The notes below the pieces were generated by a model. The model made no database searches. It saw only the letters and a list, made by a program, of their open reading frames with translations, and was not told the origin of the DNA. 64,000 nucleotides of DNA from Campylobacter ureolyticus (GTDB lineage: Bacteria > Campylobacterota > Campylobacteria > Campylobacterales > Campylobacteraceae), in assembly GCF_013372225.1 (NCBI RefSeq), contig NZ_CP053832.1, positions 1,178,001 to 1,242,000 of the forward strand, written 5' to 3'. The position numbers and the translations under genes were made by a program. Every line of letters starts with the position of its first letter. The first letter of the stretch is position 1. Shown in pieces: positions 54,106 to 63,421 of the stretch.

Positions 54106-54139
54106 TCAATATTATTAATATATAAAAATCAATATTATT
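54106..54139. promoter_or_regulatory. Direct repeat upstream of metY, possible operator
   Basis: TCAATATTATT at 54106-54116 and again at 54129-54139, 23 bases apart, about 50-85 bases before the metY start. Two turns of the helix between copies fits a dimeric regulator such as the Rrf2 protein in the operon. AT-rich sequence makes chance likely. The rest of 54056-54305 shows nothing. Confidence 0.3.
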
Positions 54140-54305
54140 TAAAATATCTTTATAGTAAATAACTAAATATATTTGCAAAAATAACTAATTATTTATTGTA
54201 ATAAATTTCAAATATTTCTGATAATAGCATAATTTTATATATTTAAAAAATAATAAAATTTAAGCCAAATTTAAACAAAAAAGTTATAAAATACCAGCTT
54301 TGAAA

Positions 54306-54381
54306 GTCTCATTAGCTCAGTTGGTAGAGCATCTGACTCTTAATCAGAGGGCCGCAGGTTCGAACCCCGCATGGGACACCA
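54306..54381 (+). tRNA. tRNA-Lys (anticodon CTT)
   Basis: 76 nt including encoded CCA. Acceptor GTCTCAT pairs with ATGGGAC; D arm TAGCTCAGTTGGTAGAGC; anticodon loop CTCTTAA; T loop GGTTCGAACC. Confidence 0.95.
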
Positions 54382-54414
54382 GCTTTGAGCAAATAGTTGC
54401 TTTTAACAATTTAT

Positions 54415-54489
54415 GGCCCTTTCGTCTAGCGGTTAGGACATCGGCCTCTCACGCCGGCAACACGAGTTCGATTCTCGTAAGGGTCACCA
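54415..54489 (+). tRNA. tRNA-Glu (anticodon CTC)
   Basis: 75 nt including CCA. Acceptor GGCCCTT pairs with AAGGGTC (one G-U); D arm TCGTCTAGCGGTTAGGAC; anticodon loop CTCTCAC; T arm GAGTTCGATTCTC. Co-transcribed with the Lys tRNA 33 bases upstream. It borders the accessory island that follows. Confidence 0.93.
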
Positions 54490-55087
54490 AGTAGTAAATT
54501 CTCATGGTAATTTAACTCAAAAATTAACTCATTTTAACAACATAAAATCATAACAAAAAACCATTTTTGGTGGCTTTTTAAACGTATGGTTTAAGAAAAC
54601 TTATAGTATGTTTTATCTTAAAATAACATTAAATTAGGTATTTTGATAATATGGCTGTGGCAAAAAACTGTGGCATTAGAATTTAAAAAGCACTACAAAT
54701 GAGCAAATCTATAATTCAAATATGCAGTTTGAGAGTAAAAATCCAACTAAAAAAGTTTTACTTTTTTTCTGATTTATTTATAAGATGATGGTCGAAAAAA
54801 AGAAGTAGATGATTAAAAAAATTCACTATAAAATCCTACAAAATAAGGCTTTTCTCCAAAAAATTTCATTTTGTGCGAAATAAAAATATAAAAAATGATT
54901 TAAAAAAAGTAATCTATAAAGAGCCAAGAGTAGTAAGCAACCAATAATTATATTTCTTTAAAGATTTGCAGTTTTTAATCGTTGTATTAAATTTTGCCAT
55001 TGTCTACCACAAAATATTCTCTTAAATTTACTTACTAGGATTTTTTTAACATACAAATATATCATGCAGTTATTAATACTGGTATAT
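54490..55087. other. Decayed DNA behind the tRNA genes
   Basis: About 600 bases without an intact gene. A weak terminator-like hairpin (ACCATTTTTGGT then GGCTTTTT) lies near 54561-54579. A coding-like scrap, IKKIHYKILQNKAFLQ, reads on the plus strand around 54810-54860, and others follow in broken frames. No integrase and no repeat of the tRNA 3' end was found by eye. This looks like the junction of an island placed behind tRNA-Glu. Confidence 0.4.
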
Positions 55088-55272
55088 TTACAAATAGATC
55101 TTGTATAAACTTGCCATCTGACATATTATTACATGTCTATTATCTTTTTCATTACTCATGATAAAACAATAAATGTCTTTAAAGTAGTTTTTCTGCGTTT
55201 AATCTGTGCAGCCTAATTCTTGTTGTGCCTTAGATAGCTCTTAAAAGCAGTATTAATTCTTATATTTGACAT
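55088..55272 (-). pseudogene. Small broken gene, about 61 codons
   Basis: AAGGAG then ATG 55272 gives MSNIRINTAFK. With one added A at about 55238 it continues ELSKAQQELGCTD, meets an in-frame TAA, and in the same frame goes on TQKNYFKDIYCFIMSNEKD to TAA 55088-55090. The good ribosome site and coding-like continuation suggest a recently lost small gene, in the same direction as the membrane-protein paralogs just upstream. No family recognised. Confidence 0.4.
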
Positions 55273-55287
55273 TGTTTTCTCCTTGTT

Positions 55288-56115
55288 TTAAAACTCCAAA
55301 GGTATAAATTTAGTATCTATAAAGTCTAAATTTATACCTTTTTTAGCTAAAAAATACTTTTTAATTTTTTTGTAATCACTTATTTTTGGTAAAAAATCAA
55401 TCATATCATCATCTTTTCCATAAATTATTAAGCCAGTATAAAATTTAAACGAATATTTTTTATTTAATATGAAATAAAAAGATGTATTTATAAAGTAGCT
55501 ATATATTGGTATTGTCAAAATAAATAGTGCTACAAATGTCTTAAATATAAATAAAACTATCATTACTAAAATACCTCCATATATTATAATTTTAGATACA
55601 CCTTTATTTATTTCAACAAGATGTGTATCCGTAGGTATGCACCATTTAATGTTTTTTATATTATTTACAAAAATCATTTTTTCCGTTTTACTATTTGCAA
55701 TGTATTTTATTTGACTATTGGTTATGAATATACGAAAATTATTTTTATTGTTGACGATTCTTAAAAAACTGCATAATGTAATAGAAGTAAAAATAGCAAT
55801 GTGATAAAAGTTATCTTTGTATAATAAAATTACAAAAATGGCAATTATAGACGATATCAAACAAAATATAAAAGTAAGTAAAGGTGAGTAATTTTTTACA
55901 ATTAAAGGTTCTTTATCATAATCTCTTTTGTTTGATTTTGTTTTATTATTTGAAATTTGGGGATTATCTAAATTTGAATTATCCAAATTTAAATCTTTTT
56001 CTAAATTTTTATTAGAATTCTCTTTATTATTAGAGCTATTGCCTAAATTCACTCTATTCTTAGGTCTATTATTTCTCAGATATTCTCTAAGTTTTTCTCT
56101 TTTATCATCATCCAA
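55288..56115 (-). CDS. Lys/Asn-rich membrane protein, paralog A (intact)
   Basis: 275 residues from TTG 56115, with AAAGG shortly before. Three parts: a conserved head (DDKREKLREYLRNNRPKNRV) then Asn/Lys/Leu-rich low-complexity repeats (ENSNKNLEKDLNLDNSNL); the joint KRDYDKEPLIVKNYS; then about four membrane helices with a soluble segment between (SKTEKMIFVNNIKNIKW) and a C-terminal tail ending FIDTKFIPLEF. The head has no signal peptide, so it should be cytosolic. Only complete copy of the family in the window. Function unknown. Confidence 0.7.
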   Translation of the reverse strand: MDDDKREKLREYLRNNRPKNRVNLGNSSNNKENSNKNLEKDLNLDNSNLDNPQISNNKTKSNKRDYDKEPLIVKNYSPLLTFIFCLISSIIAIFVILLYKDNFYHIAIFTSITLCSFLRIVNNKNNFRIFITNSQIKYIANSKTEKMIFVNNIKNIKWCIPTDTHLVEINKGVSKIIIYGGILVMIVLFIFKTFVALFILTIPIYSYFINTSFYFILNKKYSFKFYTGLIIYGKDDDMIDFLPKISDYKKIKKYFLAKKGINLDFIDTKFIPLEF

Positions 56116-56213
56116 ATTTTAGCCTTTTGTTGTTTAATTTAATATTCTAAATCTTAAATACTATTTAAATTTTACTTAAATTAAATATTTTTTTAAAAAA
56201 ATTGTTGTTTTTA

Positions 56214-56263
56214 TAGTTAAATTTCAAGCTGTTTTTTGCAATGCTTTCTCTATTTATAATTTC
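56214..56263 (-). repeat. Inter-paralog spacer repeat, copy 1
   Basis: TTAAATTTCAAGCTGTTTTT ... GCTTTCTCTATTTATAATTT, almost the same as 57178-57229. These spacers lie between successive paralogs and show that gene plus spacer was the duplicated unit. Confidence 0.65.
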
Positions 56264-56267
56264 TTAC

Positions 56268-57156
56268 TTATTCTGAAACTGATTTGATATCTTTATCTAA
56301 ATTTTTATCAAAAACTATTTGAATATATTCTTTTAGGTCTTTATAGTCTTTTTCGTTAAAAAAGAAAATAGAAAACCCTTTACGAATAATATTTCTATAA
56401 CTTCTATTCCAACCTACATCTAAATAAAATTTATTATAATATTTAAAAAAATTTTTAATGTCTCCATTTGATTTTTTATATATAATCATCCTAATTAAAA
56501 CATCATAAACAAATGGAAAAACCAATACAAATGGTGCAGTTATAGCAAATAAAACAACTTTAATTTCACCATCTAAGAAACCTAATATCATTAAAACAAA
56601 CAAAATTGGTAAATATAAAAAATTATACATTTTCATTGTGTATAAAAAAGAGTTAAATTCTAATTTTTCAGTTTTTCTAAAAGAATATTTCTCTTTTAAT
56701 TCATTGTTTTTATAAAATAGTGCCATTGAATTATACGACATCACAAATGCATTACTAAAAATTAGAATAAAAAATAAATCTATCAAAAAAAAAAAAAAAA
56801 AATATTGCACAAACTAACATTATTTTTAAAATTATGAATTTTTCATAACCATCTTCCAAACATGAAGCGTAATAATAAATTAAAACAAAAAATAAAAGCA
56901 TATTTAAAAAAGAGTGTATTCTAATTGAAATAGTGTAATCTTTAAGAACCAAAGGCTTCTTGTCATAATCTCGTTTATTTGAATTTGTTTTATTGTTTGA
57001 AATTTGAGAATTGTTTAAATTTGAATTATACAAATTTAATTCTTTTTCCAAATTTTTCTTTTCTTTATTATTAGAGCTATTTCCTAAATTTACTCTATTT
57101 TCAGGTCTATTATTTCTCAAATACTCTCTAAATTTTTCTCTTTTATCATCACTCAA
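56268..57156 (-). pseudogene. Lys/Asn-rich membrane protein, paralog B, switched off by a T18 tract
   Basis: TTG 57156 gives the family head (DDKREKFREYLRNNRPENRV), the Asn/Lys repeats, KRDYDKKPLVLKDYT and the first helices up to VCAIFFFFFF, then runs out of frame at the T18 tract and stops at 56755. The remaining helices and soluble tail (LKEYIQIVFDKNLDKD) are in the other frame to 56268. A tract of 17 or 20 would join the two into one protein of about 295 residues. So the gene is a natural ON/OFF candidate and is OFF here. The two frames overlap by 56 bases. Confidence 0.75.
56785..56802 (-). repeat. Homopolymer A18 (T18 on the coding strand)
   Basis: 18 consecutive A on the plus strand, by far the longest run noticed in the window, inside the membrane-helix coding part of paralog B (Phe codons). 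Slip-prone in replication. Length modulo 3 decides the frame. Confidence 0.9.
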
Positions 57157-57177
57157 ATTTTAGCCTTTGCTGTTTTT

Positions 57178-57229
57178 ATAATTAAATTTCAAGCTGTTTT
57201 TCTAGTAACGCTTTCTCTATTTATAATTT
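57178..57229 (-). repeat. Inter-paralog spacer repeat, copy 2
   Basis: The same TTAAATTTCAAGCTGTTTTT ... GCTTTCTCTATTTATAATTT block as at 56214-56263, with two to three differences. Confidence 0.65.
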
Positions 57230-57238
57230 ATCCATTGT

Positions 57239-58257
57239 TTAAAATGTTTTTATCATCAAATAATTGATTTTTTTCTCTATATCAATGCCTAAAACTTCCA
57301 AAAAATAATTTCTCAAATTATCCTTATTCTTTTTTGAAAATATAGGTATATATACATTACCATATCTATTTTTTATAATTAAAAATCCAAGAGAAAAACA
57401 ATTTTTAATTGATTTATTTCTAACAATAGATAGCAATATAAAAGGACAATAAATCAACATAATTATCCCACCAATTGTATGTGCCATATCTAAATCTATT
57501 AAAAATAAAAAATATAATACAATTAGCAAAATAGGAAATAATTTTGTTCTCTTATCAATAATGAAGTCTGTATCTTTTAATAAATTTGTATCTATAAAAT
57601 CAACCTTGTTTAGAGCAATTTTTGAATTAAAAAATTTAAACTCTATATCATTTTTAGCTATATTTTTTTAACATACAAGGCTACAATAATTATAAAAATA
57701 ATAGTAGTAATATATCCGAAATCACTACTATAAGTATCATGACTTACACTAATAATTCTAAAAGTTATAATTCCTTTATCAAAAAGTATTTTATTTAAAA
57801 TCACATAAAAAATAGCAGGTATAAAACAATAAAATAAAATTTCTTTCCTAAAGTCTTTAATAACCAGAGGCTCTTTATCGTAGTCTCTTTTATTTATGAA
57901 ATTTGATGAGTTGCTGTTTTTGTTACAATTTAAATCTTTGCTAGAGCTTTTAAAATTTTGACTTGTGTTGTTTTGTAAATTTGATTGATTGTTTAAATTA
58001 TCTTTTGAGCTTGATAAATTATTTTTTAAATTTAAGTTCTCATCTGATTTTAGATTATCATCTATATTGTTTTTTAAATTTGAATTATATAAATTCTCAT
58101 CTTTTTTAGAATTTAAATTTTTATCCAAATTTAAATCATTTTCTAAATTTTTATTAGAATTTTCTTTATTATTAGAGCTATTTCCCAAATTTGTTCTATT
58201 CTTAGGTCGATTATTTCTTAAATACTCTCTAAGTTTTTCTCTTTTATCATCACTCAA
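57239..58257 (-). pseudogene. Lys/Asn-rich membrane protein, paralog C, frameshifted at an A7 run
   Basis: TTG 58257 gives the head (DDKREKLREYLRNNRPKNRT), then the longest low-complexity stretch of the family (NLYNSNLKNN, NLKSDENLNLKNN and so on, residues 30-110), KRDYDKEPLVIKDF and two helices, stopping as YVKKI. The rest (NDIEFKFFNSKIALNKVDF, further helices, SKKNKDNLRNYFLEV) follows in another frame to 57239. One more base in the seven-base run at about 57663-57669 joins them (VKKNIAKND). Total would be near 340 residues. Confidence 0.7.
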
Positions 58258-58440
58258 ATTTTAACCTTTTGCTGTTTTAATAAAAACGATGTATTTTGCT
58301 TTTTTAAAACTTGAATTATTATTTAAATTTCGCTTAATCTATTTTTATTAGTATACCATCTTGAGTATAAGTATAGTATATGAAGTTATCCATATTAGTG
58401 TCTTTTGAGTTTATGGTAGTAATATTTAATTTATTAATGT

Positions 58441-58610
58441 TGCGCTTAAATACTTTAAAGTAGTAAGTCTTTCTTTATCCAATAAGCACCTAAGCTACTA
58501 TCAATCCAAACTTTTAATTTATTATAAATTTACCTTTACTGCTTATTATGCCATCTTTATTATCATCAAATACTTTGTTTATACTTAAATATTTTAAATA
58601 TAATAACTTA
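58441..58610 (-). pseudogene. Scrap of an RTX-associated Ca-binding segment
   Basis: On the minus strand VFDDNKDGIISSK (an EF-hand-like DxNxDG loop) meets a stop, and KVWIDSSLGAYWIKKD follows in the next frame. This pairing of a Ca loop with a KVWxD segment is common near the C-terminus of large RTX proteins. It lies just behind the RTX gene, so it is probably left from a longer RTX gene or a second copy. The rest of 58258-58440 is AT-rich and shows nothing. Confidence 0.4.
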
Positions 58611-58633
58611 TAGTGGCTAATAAATAGCCACTA
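58611..58633 (-). terminator. Terminator after the RTX gene
   Basis: TAGTGGCTA and TAGCCACTA, nine perfect pairs with a five-base loop, immediately downstream of the RTX stop codon on the minus strand. Confidence 0.65.
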
Positions 58634-58639
58634 TAAAAT

Positions 58640-59965
58640 TTAAGCTGTTTGCCAGCCGCTCATAACTATATTCATAAGCTCAGCATTGTTTTTAACATTA
58701 TCATGAGTAAGAACTATCATATTGTCTTTAGCATAACTATTTAAATCTTGTATTACTTTTGAAATCTGATCTTTTGTTATAAACTCTCCAGTTGAAGAAA
58801 GCTCTATTTTTTCTATTGATCTTCTATCATCTAAGAAATGTCCAAAAGCAGATATTAAACCTTTGTTCTTTTCATCATATTTTATAGACAATACTCCAGC
58901 TATATTTAAAAATGTTATATCTTCTTTTTTAACATCTTTATCAAATAGTATAGTGTCATAACCACCATCTTTATTTGCTAAATTTGCAGCAGGCATATCA
59001 CTTATAGTGTCCATACCATCGCCTTTTTTAAAGAAATAAGTATCATCTCCCATTCCACCTTTTAGGATATCGTTACCATTTCCACCATTTATAAAGTCAT
59101 CTCCTAATCCACCATCAATACGGTCCCAGCCTTGACCACCAGATATATAGTCATTTCCTTTTCCACCAAATATAATATCTTGACCTGTTCCACCAACTAA
59201 TACATCATCACCACTATATCCATATAATACATCATCTCCTCTACCGCCAAACAGTACATTATCCTCATTATCTCCTACCATTTTATCTCTATAAGCACCT
59301 GTTACTTCTTTCCATAAATCTTGCAATGTATGAGGAAGTTCTTCTGGGACTATCATACTATTTGAAAAATCAACCCCTTGAGATTCAAGTGAATTTATCA
59401 CATTATTAAATATAGTAAGTGAACCATCAACTATATTTTGTGCTATGGTAGTATTTTGCATAAGAGAAGCAATTCCTGCTAAACTTGTGCTTGCAAGACC
59501 TATTGTTATACCAAGTGCAGGATTTGTTATAGCAACCGCGTTACCAGCTATTGCCAAAAAACCATTAAAAAGATTAATAATATCACCATCTTTAATCTTT
59601 TCATTTTTTTCCAAAGCTGTGTTCATAGAGGCTACTGCATCATCAACCCTTTTAATAGCATCATTTAAAGAACCGTTCCACTCTTTGGCTGTTTTTTGAA
59701 GATCTTTAAATATACCTTCTATAAGTCCAAAAATACCACTAAAAAGCTTAAAAGAATCATTTGCTATACCTATTCCTTCTTTAAGGCCACCTAGGTCAAA
59801 AGATTTAGCAGAATATGTCACAGCACTCATTGCATCAAGAGATCTTGTTGCTATCTTTTTATAGCTACCATTTATAACATTTACTGAATCGCTATAATTA
59901 TTCTTCCCGTCTATGACAACGCCATCTTTTGCATAATAGTTTAAAACAATTTCTTTTGCATCCAT
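58640..59965 (-). CDS. RTX calcium-binding protein, type I secretion substrate
   Basis: 441 residues. Residues 1-230 are helical and partly hydrophobic (GLKEGIGIANDSFKLF, AIAGNAVAITNPALGITIG). Residues 231-310 hold about eight nonapeptide units (LFGGRGDDVLYG, FGGKGNDYISGG, INGGNGNDILKGG, GGMGDDTYFF), the Ca-binding beta-roll. The last 130 residues include IEKIELSSTGEFITKDQI and form the secretion-signal region. No N-terminal signal peptide, as expected for type I export. AAGGAG precedes the ATG. Its nearest transporter gene is ruined. It could be a small toxin, adhesin or S-layer-type protein. Confidence 0.85.
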   Translation of the reverse strand: MDAKEIVLNYYAKDGVVIDGKNNYSDSVNVINGSYKKIATRSLDAMSAVTYSAKSFDLGGLKEGIGIANDSFKLFSGIFGLIEGIFKDLQKTAKEWNGSLNDAIKRVDDAVASMNTALEKNEKIKDGDIINLFNGFLAIAGNAVAITNPALGITIGLASTSLAGIASLMQNTTIAQNIVDGSLTIFNNVINSLESQGVDFSNSMIVPEELPHTLQDLWKEVTGAYRDKMVGDNEDNVLFGGRGDDVLYGYSGDDVLVGGTGQDIIFGGKGNDYISGGQGWDRIDGGLGDDFINGGNGNDILKGGMGDDTYFFKKGDGMDTISDMPAANLANKDGGYDTILFDKDVKKEDITFLNIAGVLSIKYDEKNKGLISAFGHFLDDRRSIEKIELSSTGEFITKDQISKVIQDLNSYAKDNMIVLTHDNVKNNAELMNIVMSGWQTA

Positions 59966-60066
59966 TTTTTTCTCCTTATAAGAATGTAAAATCTTTTTAA
60001 TTATAGCACTTTAATGTAACAATACAAAGCTTATTAGTAAATTTTATACAATTGTTTAAAAAAATA

Positions 60067-61335
60067 TTATTTTAAATTTTGTTTATCATACAAATTCTTA
60101 TAATATCCATTTAATTTAATAAGCTCTTCATGAGTACCTCTTTCTTTAATCTCACCTTTATCCATAACTATAATCTCATCACAATTTCTAACTGTACTTA
60201 GTCTATGAGCTATTATTATAAATGTTTTATTTTGTTTAATTTGAGATAAATTTTGAGTGATTATACTTTCACTTTCATAATCAAGTGCTGAAGTTGCCTC
60301 ATCAAATATTAAAATTCTAGGGTTGTTTATTAAGGCTCTTGCTATTGCAATTCTTTGTTTTTGTCCACCACTTAGTGATGATCCTCTTTCTCCAACTGCT
60401 GTATCATAGCCTTTATCTAAAGTAGCTATAAACTCATTTGCTCCAGCAATTTGGCTAACTTTTATTATATCTTCCATACTAGCTCCAGGAGAAGCAAATG
60501 AGATATTATCTTTTATACTTCCACTAAATAAATAACTCTCTTGTAAAACCACTCCTATGTTTTGTCTAAGAATATAGGGATTTAAATGTCTTATATCTAT
60601 ACCATCAATGTAAATTGCACCTTCATCTTGCAAATAAAGCCTTTCAATTAACTTTGTGATTGTGCTTTTTCCACTTCCACTTCTTCCAACTATTCCTATG
60701 CTTTTATTTGGAGTTATGTGTAAGTTTATATTTTTTAAGACCAAATTTGAACTTGGTGTATATTTAAAACTGACATTGTCAAATTTTATATCACCTTGAA
60801 TATTATTTAAAGTTATTGGTTTATTTGTGATTTGTTCTGTTGGGGTATTTAAAATATCGCCTAATCTATCTACGCTAAGTAAAGCTTGTTGAAACTCATT
60901 CCAAAGACTAACTAATCTCATAACTGGGGAGCTAAACTGTCCTGCAAACATCTGAAAAGCTATTAATTGTCCTACGCTTAAATTTCCTTATTTTTTGAGT
61001 TTTTCTTGGTTGAATTATTATTATTTGAACTTTTACTATTTGACTTATTATCATTTAAATTTTTACTATTTACACTTTTATTATTTGATTTATTATCTTT
61101 TTTAACAACTTTTAAAACAGTAAAATAAAGTCCATTTTTATCTTGTAAAACAAAAGGAGCTTCATATTTAGTTAAATTTTCTAAGCTTAATGTTTTTATT
61201 TTAGTTTTAAACTCACAAGTTTTAAGAATTCTTACAAACTCTTCAATACTTGGCTCATTTTTAGTAAGTGCAAATTTATTAATTATAGATTTTGGGTCAA
61301 AGGGAATTTGGTTAATTGCACAGATAAGTCCTAAA
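60067..61335 (-). pseudogene. HlyB-like type I secretion ABC transporter, membrane domain deleted
   Basis: The 5' remnant (about 61040-61335) is the C39-like head of HlyB-type exporters: GLICAINQIPFDPKSIINKF ... ENLTKYEAPFVLQDK. It has no start codon and is followed by a low-complexity Lys/Asn/Ser stretch and a stop. At about 61000 the frame changes and reads SVGQLIAFQMFAGQFSSPV, the end of the membrane domain in HlyB. It then gives a full nucleotide-binding domain: GRSGSGKST, LSGGQKQRIAIA, ILIFDEATSAL and IIAHRLST. About 300 residues of membrane domain are missing. Usable export would need a transporter elsewhere. Confidence 0.8.
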
Positions 61336-61340
61336 ATAAA

Positions 61341-63421
61341 TTAATTTGTATAATCTTTGATATAAAGCCTAATATTGTCTTTACCGAATTTCTTTGAACT
61401 AGTAATAAACTTTCTATCTTTTAAAATGTCTATTAGGTTTTTATTGTAATTGTTATTTTCTAAAACTGTTTGTGTTCCATCTAAATTCTTTATTTTTGAA
61501 TATTTTTCAGGCAAATTTCCTATAAATTTTAAAAACTCTTCATCGCTTAATTTGCTGTTTTGCTCTATTATTAAATTTATTCTCAATACCAAATCATCTA
61601 AAAAATTAAAAATCTTTTCAATTTTATCAATTGGCCACTCATTTGCCATATCCATATATTTATAAACTAAACTAGCTATAATATCATTTGAAATCAAATT
61701 AAAATCTAATTTTCAATCAAATCCTCCTTTAACTTTTTTGGTAAAATGCTGTCGTTTATTTGAAGAATTTTAGTGATATCATCTGTTTGAAAATCAAGGC
61801 TATCAAATTTTTCTAGCAATTTATCTATATTTTTCTCAACCAAAGCAATATGTAAATTTTTGGTGTTTTTCTTAAGGTAATTAAAATAATCTTTTTCTAA
61901 TGAGATTATTTTGTATCTAATAAGTAATGAAATTTTTTCTTCATCAAGCCTTGATAAATCTAAATCTGAATAACACCAACCAAGATTTTTAATTAAATAC
62001 TCATAGGATTTAATATCTAAATCATTTGATCCGATAATAAACATTAATAAATCTTGCGTAAAAAATTCATGCTTTTCTTCATAATCTGGTCCACATCTTA
62101 CTTTAGAAATTTCTTCTGCATTTTCTTTCAAATTTAGAAAATCTATCAAAAACTCATTTTTTGTATCTTTATCATTAAAATATTTAAATAAATTATCCCA
62201 ACTAGTTTTGACTTTATCAAGTTTAAATAAATCTTCCCATAGTGTTTTATCAATACTATTGATATCTGATATTTTAGTCTCTTCTTTTTTAATGATCTTT
62301 ATTTTTAAATTTATGTCAAGATTTTTATTATTTAATAAATTTATGATAGTCTCTTCCGATTCTTTGGTATTTGTCTCTATTTTTAAAAATACATTTTCAA
62401 CATATTCATTAATATTATCCAAAATATAATGAATAAGCATTCCACTATCTTGAGTTAATTTATTGGAATTTATTGTTGTAAAATGAGCTTTTTCCAAATC
62501 TCTATCAACTTTACCTCGATAGGCACATCGATAAAAAATCATCTTATTTACCATATCTAAATTTAATTCGTAATGGTAATTTTTAAAAATAAATTCCACT
62601 ATTTTATCATTCTTATTCAAATTAAGTTGTGAAAATTTTAGATTCATTTCTTCTATAAGTTTAATGACTTTTTCTATCTCATCTTCATTAAAAGAAGGCA
62701 TACTGGTTAAATTATTTAAGCTATAACTATCATAATTTAAATTTTTAATATCTTCATAATTTGCATAACATATCATCCATTTAAAATAAACATTAAGATT
62801 ATCAGGTTTTTTATCTGCAAGAAACGACCATATATTTTTATAATATTTAACAATATTTTTTATGAATTTATCTCTTTGACTGCAATTATCTAAACAATAC
62901 AATATAAAATCTTGTGATATTTTACTTTCATCTGAGAGTTTATGAAAAACAGCTTCTATTTTTTTAAAATATTTATCTTCGTTTTTAAATAAAAAATTAA
63001 TTAAATTTATATTTAAAATACTTTCCTTTTTAAACTCTTCTAAACGCAACCTATGCTCTACAATATCATTTAAATTTTCCAACTTATAATTAAAATCCAA
63101 AGCTTTGCCACTATTTTTTATATTTAGTAAAAAATCTCGCTCTTCTTTTGTAATACTAACACCAAAGAAATTTGATATGTAATTTTCATAATCTTCACCA
63201 ATATATCCATAAGACAGTAAATATTTCATAAGTTTATCGTTTTCAAAATTAATATTTTCAAAAATATTAATATCTGAAAAATTTTCAAAAAGTTCTTTGA
63301 TAGTCATACTCTTTAATTGTCCTTTTTTATCCTCTAATTTTTTAATATTTTTTAAAAAAGTATTTTTTCCATTACGGGCTTTATCAATAATGATTTCTTC
63401 TCTATCTTTATAACTACCCAA
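61341..63421 (-). pseudogene. YobI-like protein: C-terminal half only, split near its end
   Basis: The frame 63421-61706 gives 571 residues, all helical. MKYLLSYGYIGEDYENYISNF, ITKEERDFLLNIKNSG and LENLNDIVEHRLRLEEF resemble, as I recall, the C-terminal half of large YobI-type P-loop NTPases. The NTPase half is missing. The frame is open back to 63631, where there is no ATG, GTG or TTG until the TTG at 63421, so the 5' end was lost. After the stop at 61706, the next frame (61697-61341; SNDIIASLVYKYMDMANEW) looks like its continuation; one added base near 61712 joins them. Alternatively 61341-61697 is a separate small gene. Confidence 0.5.

Noticed and set aside
54300-54494. 64-codon plus-strand ORF
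   Set aside because: It is read straight across the two tRNA genes.
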